Origin: Candidatus Poribacteria bacterium
GTDB taxonomy: Bacteria; Poribacteria; WGA-4E; B28-G17
Assembly: GCA_003645735.1 (NCBI GenBank)
Contig: QNBQ01000123.1
Span: 1 to 5,968 of the forward strand
Direction of reading: 5' to 3'
DNA length: 5,968 nucleotides
The position numbers and the translations under genes were made by a program. The first letter of the stretch is position 1, and each line of letters starts with the position of its first letter. Positions 1 through 5,700 of this stretch are shown one piece after another. The notes below the pieces were generated by a model that saw nothing but the letters and a program-made list of their open reading frames with translations, searched no databases and had not been told where the DNA came from.

Positions 1-28
1 CTTCCCGTTCGATGTATTGCGGAGCCAT
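1..28 (-). CDS. 5' end of a gene downstream of yidC, probably khpB/jag (partial)
   Basis: Only the start codon and eight further codons are in the window (ATG at 28..26, reading MAPQYIERE) before the left edge. An excellent Shine-Dalgarno, AGGGAGGG at 44..37, lies 8 nt upstream and overlaps the yidC stop codon (45..43), so this is a real start translated together with yidC. In many bacteria the gene after yidC encodes the RNA-binding protein KhpB/Jag, whose N-terminal Jag domain begins with a short strand and a glutamate-rich segment; the visible residues do not contradict that. The alternative is mnmE, whose product usually begins differently. The identity rests on gene order, not on sequence. 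Confidence 0.5.
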
Positions 29-42
29 ATCGGCAACCCTCC

Positions 43-1692
43 CTATCTAATCCATCTGTTCATCGCGTATTGTTGTGCGATCGTCAACAGGTTGTTGCAC
101 AGCCAGTAAAGCACCAGCCCCGATGGGAACCCGTAGAAGAAGAAGGTGAAGATCAGGGGCAGGTATTTCATCAGCCTCATGCCCCCTCCCGCATCGGCTC
201 CCGTCCCCGATATCCTCTGCTGATAGAACATCGATATGCCCATCAATATCGGGAGTATCCTGAGCGGTATCCCGAGCCAGGGGAGCGTCCAGACCGTGTC
301 CGGCTCCGAGAGGTCCTTTATCCACCAGATGAACTTCGCCCCCCTCAGCTCGATCGACTCGCGCAGCGTCGTGAAAAGCGCCCAGAATATCGGGAGCTGC
401 AACAGCAGGGGCCAACAGCCGCTCATCGGGTTGACACCGTGCTCCTTGTATAGCTTCATTATGGCCTGGTTCAGCCGCTGCGGATCATCCCTGTATCTCT
501 CCCTCAGCTTCGCTATCTCCGGCTGAAGCTCCTGCATCCTCTTGGTCGATTTGAGGCTTTTGACCGTCAGGGGATGGAAGACGATCTTTATGAGGATCGT
601 CAGCAGGATTATGGCGATGCCGTAGTTGCCGGTCAGCTTATGGAACGCCACCATCAGGCCCAGCATTATCCTTGAAAGCCACCCGAAGAAGCCGTAGTTT
701 ATGAGCTGGTTCAGCCTGATCTTGTATATCGGGTTCCCCGGGGCCTCGACCTGTTTGAGTATGGAGTTGACCTTGGGGCCGACGTATACCCTGAACCTGT
801 CGACCCTCTCCCCGTTCGGGGGCAGCCCCGCTCCGGGGACGATCAGCTCGACCATCTTCTGGGGCGATTCGACGTAGGTCGGAACCGTCCCCTCCCCCGT
901 CGAGACCTCGGCTATCCTGAAGGTCGCCTTCAGATCCTGATCGGGTATGATCGCGGCGGCGAAATATCTGCTGTTCAAGGCGACCCACAGGACCTCCTCC
1001 CCCTCGTCCTTCTCCTTCCACTTCCGCTTTATCTGGCCCCTGACCGTCATCGCGCACGGCCCGTATCTCCTGACCGGTTTTTTGCTGTCGGTCGTTATGC
1101 CCGGCCCCCACCTCAGCCTGTAGCCGTCCGCTAGGTTCGGATGGGGTTGGGAGGAGAGGTTTTTGAAGACCAGATCCATATCGACGACGTAGCTCCCGTT
1201 GTAGAAGGTCAGCCTCTTCTGGACCAGCAGCTGGCCCAGCCTCGTCCGGAAGGTGATCGTCCCCTTCGGGTTCTCCTTTGTGAGGACGAGCTTCCCTTTA
1301 TCGGCCTCCCATTTCGCCTCCGCCAGCGCCCACTGGAGCTCCGGGTCGTCGAAGTCCAGCTGGAGGCAGTATATCGCCGTGAACGGGATCAGATCGATCG
1401 GCTCGGGCGGCTCGACGTGTTTCTTGAGGTATCTTTTGAGCTTCCAGCCCACCGCCACGGCATCCTCCGCGTCAAACCTCGCCTCGTAAAGATCGGTTTC
1501 GACCGTTACGATCTTCTCACGCCTCATCTTGGGCTTGGAGATCTGGACGGGCTTGACCTCCTGGACGCGCTCCTCCCTCTTTTCGGGGGCGATCCCGCGC
1601 CTTTTGGGCGGGGCCAGCTTGGCCTGCAGTATAACCCAGCCGACCATCACCAGCCCCATCAGCACGACCGCTATGATGAACCTCCTCTCCAT
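43..1692 (-). CDS. yidC: membrane protein insertase YidC
   Basis: Inserts and folds inner-membrane proteins, alone or with the Sec translocon. The 549-residue product has the diderm (YidC1-type) layout: a first membrane helix at about 5-23, a charged linker, a periplasmic domain at about 60-330, then the conserved core with five helices (about 335-545). Family motifs visible in the core are HPLTVKSL (373-380), the cytoplasmic helical hairpin around LQPEIAKLRERY (389-400), NPMSGCWPLLLQLPIF (421-436) and GFPSGLVLYW (521-530). The positive charge of the hydrophilic groove, Arg366 in E. coli, aligns with Lys369. The protein ends almost directly after the last helix (MNRWIR), without a long basic tail. 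The ATG has GGAGGAG (1707..1701) 8 nt upstream. It follows yidD by 36 nt, as expected for this conserved cluster. Confidence 0.97.
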   Translation of the reverse strand: MERRFIIAVVLMGLVMVGWVILQAKLAPPKRRGIAPEKREERVQEVKPVQISKPKMRREKIVTVETDLYEARFDAEDAVAVGWKLKRYLKKHVEPPEPIDLIPFTAIYCLQLDFDDPELQWALAEAKWEADKGKLVLTKENPKGTITFRTRLGQLLVQKRLTFYNGSYVVDMDLVFKNLSSQPHPNLADGYRLRWGPGITTDSKKPVRRYGPCAMTVRGQIKRKWKEKDEGEEVLWVALNSRYFAAAIIPDQDLKATFRIAEVSTGEGTVPTYVESPQKMVELIVPGAGLPPNGERVDRFRVYVGPKVNSILKQVEAPGNPIYKIRLNQLINYGFFGWLSRIMLGLMVAFHKLTGNYGIAIILLTILIKIVFHPLTVKSLKSTKRMQELQPEIAKLRERYRDDPQRLNQAIMKLYKEHGVNPMSGCWPLLLQLPIFWALFTTLRESIELRGAKFIWWIKDLSEPDTVWTLPWLGIPLRILPILMGISMFYQQRISGTGADAGGGMRLMKYLPLIFTFFFYGFPSGLVLYWLCNNLLTIAQQYAMNRWIR

Positions 1693-1728
1693 AGCCCCGG
1701 CTCCTCCGATGATATGTCCGAGGGGGTT

Positions 1729-1950
1729 TCAGGGGGGAGGGTCGTATCCGCCCGGGCTGAACGGGTGACACCTCAGCAGCCTCTTAAGCGAGAGCCACCC
1801 GCCCCTCAAAACGCCGTGCCTCCCTATCGCCTCAACGGCGTATTGCGAGCAGGTCGGGTAGAACCGGCACGACGGAGGGAAAAGGGGCGAGATGAACAGC
1901 TGATAAATCCTCAAGATCCCGATCGCTATCCTAACCCCTACCCCCCTCAT
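1729..1950 (-). CDS. yidD: membrane protein insertion efficiency factor YidD
   Basis: A 73-residue member of the YidD family (DUF37), a small membrane-associated protein that helps YidC-dependent insertion. The family signature is complete: an amphipathic N-terminal helix (about 6-20, containing RIYQLFISP), then [11 protein letters not shown] (28-38), HGVLRGGW (45-52) and [14 protein letters not shown] (60-73). The three conserved cysteines are at 28, 34 and 61. The length is typical of the family. The ATG start lies inside the end of rnpA in another frame (20-nt overlap, 1931-1950). No strong Shine-Dalgarno is well placed; a GGGGA stands about 9 nt upstream, so translational coupling to rnpA is likely. 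Confidence 0.95.
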   Translation of the reverse strand: MRGVGVRIAIGILRIYQLFISPLFPPSCRFYPTCSQYAVEAIGRHGVLRGGWLSLKRLLRCHPFSPGGYDPPP

Positions 1951-2281
1951 CGATCAAAATCCCCGCCTTCCTGAAAAGCTCCGACATAGCCGCCCGCGTC
2001 TGTTGGCATTTCATCCCGATCGCCGGCGTCCTGCCGACGACCACTATGTCGAACCCCTTCCTCAGCTTGTCCTCCAGCAGCCTGAACGACTCCCTTATCA
2101 GCCTCCTCACCCTGTTCCGCTTCACCGCCTTTCCCAGCTTCTTGCTGACCGCTATCCCGAGCCTGTTGATCCCCAGATCGTTGGGCGCAATGTAGATCAC
2201 GAAGACCTCGTTGACGAACTTCCTTCCCTCGTTGTAGACCCTCTCGAACTCCCACCTCTTCCTCAGCTTCTCGAAGGTCAT
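1931..2281 (-). CDS. rnpA: ribonuclease P protein component
   Basis: Protein subunit of RNase P, which with the catalytic RNA removes the 5' leader of precursor tRNAs. The 116-residue product has the usual length and fold signatures: an N-terminal part ending in the strand FVIYIAP (27-33), [14 protein letters not shown] (40-53) and the RNR motif [14 protein letters not shown] (54-67) that contacts the P RNA, followed by the strand FDIVVVGR (77-84). The ATG directly abuts the TGA of the upstream lipoprotein gene (2284..2282), and the Shine-Dalgarno AGGAGAGG (2292..2285) lies inside that gene, so the two are translationally linked. yidD begins before rnpA ends. rpmH, the usual upstream neighbour, is missing. 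Confidence 0.96.
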   Translation of the reverse strand: MTFEKLRKRWEFERVYNEGRKFVNEVFVIYIAPNDLGINRLGIAVSKKLGKAVKRNRVRRLIRESFRLLEDKLRKGFDIVVVGRTPAIGMKCQQTRAAMSELFRKAGILIDEGGRG

Positions 2282-2929
2282 TCACCTCTCCTGGAGCGTT
2301 TTGACCTCGACCCCCTCCCTCCACTCCTCGAAGCTCATCTCTCCCCTCTCGAACCTCCTGTAGCTCTCCAGATCGGACTGGAAGGCCATATACGGCAGCC
2401 GGGTCGTCTCGTCCTCGATCAGCCCTATCACTTGGTCGACCGATTCGTTCCTGTCGAAACCCTTGACCGCCGCGCAGATTATGAGGTATTCCCTCAGAAT
2501 AGCTTCGTCCGATCCCGACCTCGGTATGAAGCTGACCTTGACGACGTTTTTTCCCCCTTTAAGCCTGCCGTTTATCGCCTCCACCCTCAGGGCCTCCACC
2601 CCCTGCTCCTCCCTGAGGAACTTTTTGAGCGCCTCGGGGTCGAGCTCGATCTTGAGCCTCTCGGCCTCCTGGGGCTTTATCGTCTGGGGTATGGAGGAGG
2701 CTAAGCTCACCGTCAGGGTCACCTCGGCCGGAAACGGCGCCTCCAGCGGGCCGGAGACGACGGGGGGCGGCATCAGCGGCTCCGGCCTCCTCCCCGTCTC
2801 GCCCCGTATCTCCTCCCCCAACCTCTCCATCAGCGCGAACTTGAAGTAGTAATCCTCAGGGGGGCGGAGGCCACAGGCGGGGAGGAGAAGCAAAAGAGCT
2901 GAGATAAAAACGAGCGAAACCGGCCTCAT
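2282..2929 (-). CDS. putative lipoprotein of unknown function
   Basis: I do not recognise the family. The 215-residue product (from ATG 2929) starts with a short basic N-region, a hydrophobic stretch (VSLVFISALLLLL, 4-16) and a lipobox L16-P17-A18-C19, so it should be exported and lipidated on Cys19. Gly20 after the cysteine is not an inner-membrane retention signal. After a proline-rich linker (about 48-68) comes a mixed alpha/beta domain without cysteines, with a strand-rich part (VTLTVSLASSI, 70-80; VVKVSFIPRSG) and a charged helical C-terminus rich in Glu and Arg. I chose ATG 2929 because AGGAG (2939..2935) lies 5 nt upstream; a GTG at 2935 in the same frame, overlapping the HNH stop, would add two residues. 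It sits between the HNH gene and rnpA, touching both, so it is co-transcribed. The N-terminal lipidation call is solid; the function is unknown. Confidence 0.8.
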   Translation of the reverse strand: MRPVSLVFISALLLLLPACGLRPPEDYYFKFALMERLGEEIRGETGRRPEPLMPPPVVSGPLEAPFPAEVTLTVSLASSIPQTIKPQEAERLKIELDPEALKKFLREEQGVEALRVEAINGRLKGGKNVVKVSFIPRSGSDEAILREYLIICAAVKGFDRNESVDQVIGLIEDETTRLPYMAFQSDLESYRRFERGEMSFEEWREGVEVKTLQER

Positions 2930-2931
2930 CC

Positions 2932-3438
2932 TCACTCCTGAAAGAGATACTCGCTCCAGGAGCTGTGGAACCCCTTCGCCGACCTTATGATGTGGACGTA
3001 GAGGGAGGGGACGGTCGGCTTCTTTATCAGCCTCATCCCCGCCTCAGCGGGCGTCCTGTTCCCCTTCCTGTTGTTGCACTCCTTGCAGGCCGTCACCACG
3101 TTTCTCCAGCTGTTGGTCCCCCCTCTCGATATCGGTATGACGTGATCGATCGTCAGCTCCGAGGGCGGAAACCTCCTGCCGCAATACTGACAGGTGTATT
3201 GATCGCGCAGGAAGATGTTCTTCCTGGTCAGCTTCACCGTCTTGTGCGGCACCTTCACGTAGTGGATCAGCCTGATGACGTGCGGCACCCTCATCGAGAG
3301 GGAGGCGGACCTCACCTCATACTCCGACTCCTTCTCCGGCAGGGCGATCCCTTTGAGGATCATCTTGAGCGCCCTCTTGGCCGAACAGACGTTTATCGCC
3401 TCGTAGCTGGCGTTCAGAACCAGGACAGGGAGATTCAT
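2932..3438 (-). CDS. HNH endonuclease family protein
   Basis: A small HNH-type nuclease of the widespread group whose members begin with a VLVLNASYE motif. From ATG 3438 it is 168 residues: VLVLNASYEAINVC (5-18), a helical middle region, then a zinc-bound HNH module with CQYC (83-86), DH (98-99), SRGG (104-107), Asn113 and CKEC (118-121), followed by NNRKGNRTP. The third metal-site position is Asn (an HNN variant), common in this group. Substrate and role are unknown; the family is mostly chromosomal and is not proof of a mobile element. The start is uncertain. The frame stays open to GTG 3474 (180 residues), but its AAGGAGG touches the GTG with no spacing. ATG 3438 fits the family's usual N-terminus but lacks a clear Shine-Dalgarno; GTG 3456 is a third choice. 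It is the first gene of the leftward operon. Confidence 0.88.
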   Translation of the reverse strand: MNLPVLVLNASYEAINVCSAKRALKMILKGIALPEKESEYEVRSASLSMRVPHVIRLIHYVKVPHKTVKLTRKNIFLRDQYTCQYCGRRFPPSELTIDHVIPISRGGTNSWRNVVTACKECNNRKGNRTPAEAGMRLIKKPTVPSLYVHIIRSAKGFHSSWSEYLFQE

Positions 3439-3505
3439 GAGAGAGCCAACCGTCACGGCGGCGAACTCGTTCACCCTCCTTCCCGCTTGGGTTTGCGGCT
3501 CTACA

Positions 3506-3535
3506 ATTTTAGCATACCCCGACCCGCCCCTTCAA
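3506..3535 (-). promoter_or_regulatory. sigma70-type promoter for the HNH-lipoprotein-rnpA-yidD-yidC operon
   Basis: On the minus strand, TTGAAG (3535..3530) and TAAAAT (3511..3506) are separated by 18 bp. The -10 is preceded by TGC (3514..3512), giving an extended -10 element. Transcription would begin near 3499, leaving a leader of about 25 nt to GTG 3474 or about 60 nt to ATG 3438. It is the only good promoter seen upstream of this tightly spaced cluster. The call comes from the motif match only. Confidence 0.65.
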
Positions 3536-3539
3536 GCCG

Positions 3540-3559
3540 GGGTTGCCTTTCCAGGCCCC
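3540..3559. repeat. imperfect inverted repeat over the rightward -35 box (possible operator)
   Basis: GGG (3540-3542) and GCCT (3545-3548) face AGGC (3553-3556) and CCC (3557-3559) around a TTCC centre, with an unpaired TT at 3543-3544. This gives seven base pairs of dyad symmetry covering the -35 box of the kinase promoter. It could be a repressor site, but such a short dyad in GC-rich DNA may also arise by chance. Confidence 0.25.
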
Positions 3560-3571
3560 GCCGTTTATAAT
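3543..3571 (+). promoter_or_regulatory. sigma70-type promoter for the kinase-DUF350 operon
   Basis: TTGCCT (3543-3548) and a perfect TATAAT (3566-3571) are separated by the optimal 17 bp. Transcription would start near 3577-3579, about 33-35 nt before the GTG of the kinase gene. Its -35 box is back to back with that of the leftward promoter, with 7 bp between them, so a regulator or polymerase bound at one would affect the other. Confidence 0.7.
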
Positions 3572-3576
3572 CTAAC

Positions 3577-3605
3577 GGAGGCGTGGAAAACCTCCCCGAG
3601 GAGGT
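3577..3605 (+). promoter_or_regulatory. kinase-gene leader with Shine-Dalgarno and competing anti-Shine-Dalgarno
   Basis: GAGGAGGT (3598-3605) is a strong ribosome binding site 6 nt before the GTG start. CCTCC (3591-3595) can pair with the GGAGG of that site (3600-3604) across a 4-nt loop. It can also pair with an earlier GGAGG (3577-3581) across a 9-nt loop. The two pairings exclude each other. The base matches are plain in the sequence; any regulatory use is inference. Confidence 0.4.
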
Positions 3606-3611
3606 AAAGCC

Positions 3612-4826
3612 GTGTTGATATTGTGTGCCAACGTCGGGAGCACCTCGTTCAAGTATCAGATAATCGAGATCGAGACGGAGAGGATGGTCGCCAAGGGGGT
3701 CGTGGAGCGGATAGGAAACCCGCCGTCGCTCTATACGCATGTCGTCCCCGACAAGAACGTCGAGCTTAAGGGCGAGATCGACGCGCCGGATCACCTGGCC
3801 GCCGTCAGACACGCCGTCTCGTTGCTTACACATCCCGAGCACGGCGCCGTGAGGGATCTGTCCGAGATAGCCGGCGTGGGGTTCAAGACGGTCTTCGCCA
3901 AGGGGATCACCAGATCAGCCCTCATAACGGAGGAGGTCATAAAGGCGATGGAGGAGTATACGCCGCTCGTGCCGGCTCACAACCCGCCCTACATAGCGGC
4001 CATCCGCGCCTTCCAGAAGCTGATGCCGGGGAAGCCCTTGGTCGGGGTTTTCGAGACCTGGTTCCACGAGACGATGCCCGATTACGCCAGGGAGTTCGGG
4101 CTTCCGAGGGAGTGGGTGGAGAAGTATGGGATAAGGAGATACGGCTTTCACGGCGCCTCCCACAGATACATCTCCGAGCGCGTCCCCCAGATACTCGGCC
4201 TGCCCGCCGAAAAGCTCAGGATCATCTCCTGCCACCTGGGCGGCAGCTCCTCCGTCTGCGCCATAAAGGGCGGCAGATCGATCGACACGTCCATGGGCTT
4301 TTCGGCCCAGTGCGGCCTGCTGCAGTCCACCAGATGCGGCGACCTCGACCCGTTCATCATCCCCTATATCATGGACAAGGAGGGATTGACGACCGATCAG
4401 CTCAGGGAGATGTTGATCAAAAACGCGGGATTGAAGGGCATATCGGGCATAAGCGGGGATATGAGGGATCTGATGGAGGCGGCCTCAAAAGGCGATGAGA
4501 ACGCCAAGCTGGCGATCGACACCTTCCACTACGGGGTCAAGAAATACATCGGGGCGTATGCGGCGGCGATGGGCGGGGTGGACGTGATCGCCTTCACCGG
4601 CGGGATAGGGGAGAAGAACCCGCCCACCCGCGAGGCGGTCTGCCAGGGGCTGGAGTTTATGGGGGTGAGGATCGACCCCGAGAAAAACAGAAAGGCGGTC
4701 GGCGTCGAGGCGATCATCTCCTCGGACGACAGCCGGGTCAAGGTCATGGTCGTGCCGACGAACGAGGAGCTGATCGTCGCCCGCGAGACCGCCAGGGTGA
4801 TCAGGGAGAGCGGCCTGGCCGCTTGA
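3612..4826 (+). CDS. divergent acetate/propionate-family kinase
   Basis: A 404-residue member of the AckA family (ASKHA fold), enzymes that move a phosphate between ATP and a short-chain carboxylate; full family length. Preserved sites, compared from memory with the Methanosarcina thermophila enzyme, include Asn7 in NVGSTSFKY, His123 (PAHNPPY), His180 (RRYGFHGASH), Arg241 (STRCGDLDP), the FTGGIGE glycine loop (328-334) and TNEE (383-386). Several positions differ: Lys92 for Arg91, Glu148 for Asp148 (VFETWFHETMP), Ala122 for Leu122 and Ala232 for Pro232; the VHGGE segment is also lost. These may change substrate or rate, so I leave out the symbol ackA. GTG is chosen because GAGGAGGT lies 6 nt upstream. 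No phosphotransacetylase gene is in the window. A DUF350 membrane gene follows after 13 nt, probably in the same transcript. Confidence 0.9.
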   Translation: MLILCANVGSTSFKYQIIEIETERMVAKGVVERIGNPPSLYTHVVPDKNVELKGEIDAPDHLAAVRHAVSLLTHPEHGAVRDLSEIAGVGFKTVFAKGITRSALITEEVIKAMEEYTPLVPAHNPPYIAAIRAFQKLMPGKPLVGVFETWFHETMPDYAREFGLPREWVEKYGIRRYGFHGASHRYISERVPQILGLPAEKLRIISCHLGGSSSVCAIKGGRSIDTSMGFSAQCGLLQSTRCGDLDPFIIPYIMDKEGLTTDQLREMLIKNAGLKGISGISGDMRDLMEAASKGDENAKLAIDTFHYGVKKYIGAYAAAMGGVDVIAFTGGIGEKNPPTREAVCQGLEFMGVRIDPEKNRKAVGVEAIISSDDSRVKVMVVPTNEELIVARETARVIRESGLAA

Positions 4827-4839
4827 AAGGGAGGTCGAT

Positions 4840-5700
4840 ATGTTCCTCCAAACGTTCAAGGACGGCTTCTTACACGGGATCCTCCCCAGCCTCCCCTTCC
4901 TGGGGGTGGGGCTGGTCTTCCTGTGGATCGGCAAGCTGATAAACGACCTGCTGACGCCCTACAAGATCGACAGGGTGATCTCCGAGGGAAACCCCGCCCT
5001 GGGGATCTCCCTGGCCGGGTATTACGCCGGGATAGCGATCGGGATATCGGGCAGCTTCATCGGGGGGAGCAGGGGTTTCTGGATCGACATGCGCGACGTG
5101 GCGATCTACAGCCTGGCGGCGGTGGTGTTGCTGAACATCGCCCGCTACATCAACGACTACCTCATCCTCTACAGGTTTCGAAACGTGAGGGAGCTTATAG
5201 AGGAGAGGAACGTCGGGGTTGGGGCGGTGATGGCCGGGGGATACTTGGCGACGGGGCTGATCGTCAGGGCGTCCATAGCGGGTGAGGGCGGGAGCTGGCT
5301 GACGGCGCTCGTCTTCTTCCTCATAGGACAGGCGGTGCTGGTTCTGGCTGGGCTTTGGTATCAGCTTATAACCCCTTACGACGTGCACGAGGCGATAGGC
5401 GAGCGGAACAACGTCGCCGCCGGCGTCGCCTTCGGCTCCTTCCTCTTCGCCGTCGGGTATCTGTTGCACAGGGGGTTGATGGGCGATTTCGTGGGCTGGT
5501 CCTTCGAGCTAGCCCTGTCGCTGCTTTACACGATCTGCTCGCTGCTGATCCTCGCCGTCGTGAGGCTGATAACCGATCTGATCTTCCTGCCAAAGGTCAG
5601 GATGGGCGCCGAGATAGGGGAGAGGGGAAACGTGGCCGCATCTTTAGTGGCCGCCGGGATATACGTCGCCTCGGTCGTCGTGATCACCGCCGCCGTATGA
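4840..5700 (+). CDS. DUF350-type membrane protein with four repeats
   Basis: A 286-residue integral membrane protein with about eight hydrophobic helices (roughly 15-35, 56-75, 88-108, 126-145, 155-175, 190-210, 222-245, 264-284). It is made of four repeats of the DUF350 (YjfL/UPF0719-like) type, each a helix, a polar turn with E-x-N and a small residue-rich helix. Turn motifs are SEGNPA (48-53), EERNVG (121-126), GERNNVAA (187-194) and GERGNVAA (260-267). TPY occurs in repeats 1 (39-41) and 3 (178-180), and R-x-I-x-D in repeats 2 (102-106) and 4 (242-246), so odd and even repeats differ. No transport or enzymatic function is established that I know of. AAGGGAGG (4827-4834) lies 5 nt before the ATG. 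The gene ends inside the tail of the convergent glycosyltransferase gene. Confidence 0.85.
   Translation: MFLQTFKDGFLHGILPSLPFLGVGLVFLWIGKLINDLLTPYKIDRVISEGNPALGISLAGYYAGIAIGISGSFIGGSRGFWIDMRDVAIYSLAAVVLLNIARYINDYLILYRFRNVRELIEERNVGVGAVMAGGYLATGLIVRASIAGEGGSWLTALVFFLIGQAVLVLAGLWYQLITPYDVHEAIGERNNVAAGVAFGSFLFAVGYLLHRGLMGDFVGWSFELALSLLYTICSLLILAVVRLITDLIFLPKVRMGAEIGERGNVAASLVAAGIYVASVVVITAAV

Noticed and set aside
1693..1728. Possible terminator or small RNA between yidD and yidC
   Set aside because: Only 36 nt, holding the yidC ribosome binding site; no stem followed by a T-run was seen.
1141..1974. Long plus-strand open frame (277 codons) across yidC, yidD and rnpA
   Set aside because: It lies antisense to three firmly identified genes, has low-complexity Pro/Arg/Leu-rich sequence without any known motif, and is explained by codon bias on the opposite strand.
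2003..2704. Plus-strand open frame (233 codons) antisense to rnpA and the lipoprotein gene
   Set aside because: Composition is Pro/Leu/Asp-rich with no domain features. The minus strand carries RnpA and a clear lipoprotein signal, with proper ribosome binding sites.
2932..3474. HNH gene as a homing endonuclease or remnant of a mobile element
   Set aside because: It has no flanking repeats, intron or intein signals, it is codon-matched to its neighbours and sits in an operon; this HNH group is usually a chromosomal single gene.
2965..3570. Plus-strand open frame (201 codons) antisense to the HNH gene
   Set aside because: A shadow of the HNH frame; it also runs through the divergent promoter region and has no recognisable motif.
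2282..3611. Hidden rpmH near rnpA
   Set aside because: No short basic MKRTYQPS-like frame appears on the minus strand between rnpA and the divergent promoter region, nor in that region itself.
4870..5469. Minus-strand open frame (199 codons) inside the DUF350 gene
   Set aside because: Hydrophilic Pro/Asp/His/Arg-rich translation typical of an antisense shadow; the plus strand gives a clean eight-helix membrane protein.
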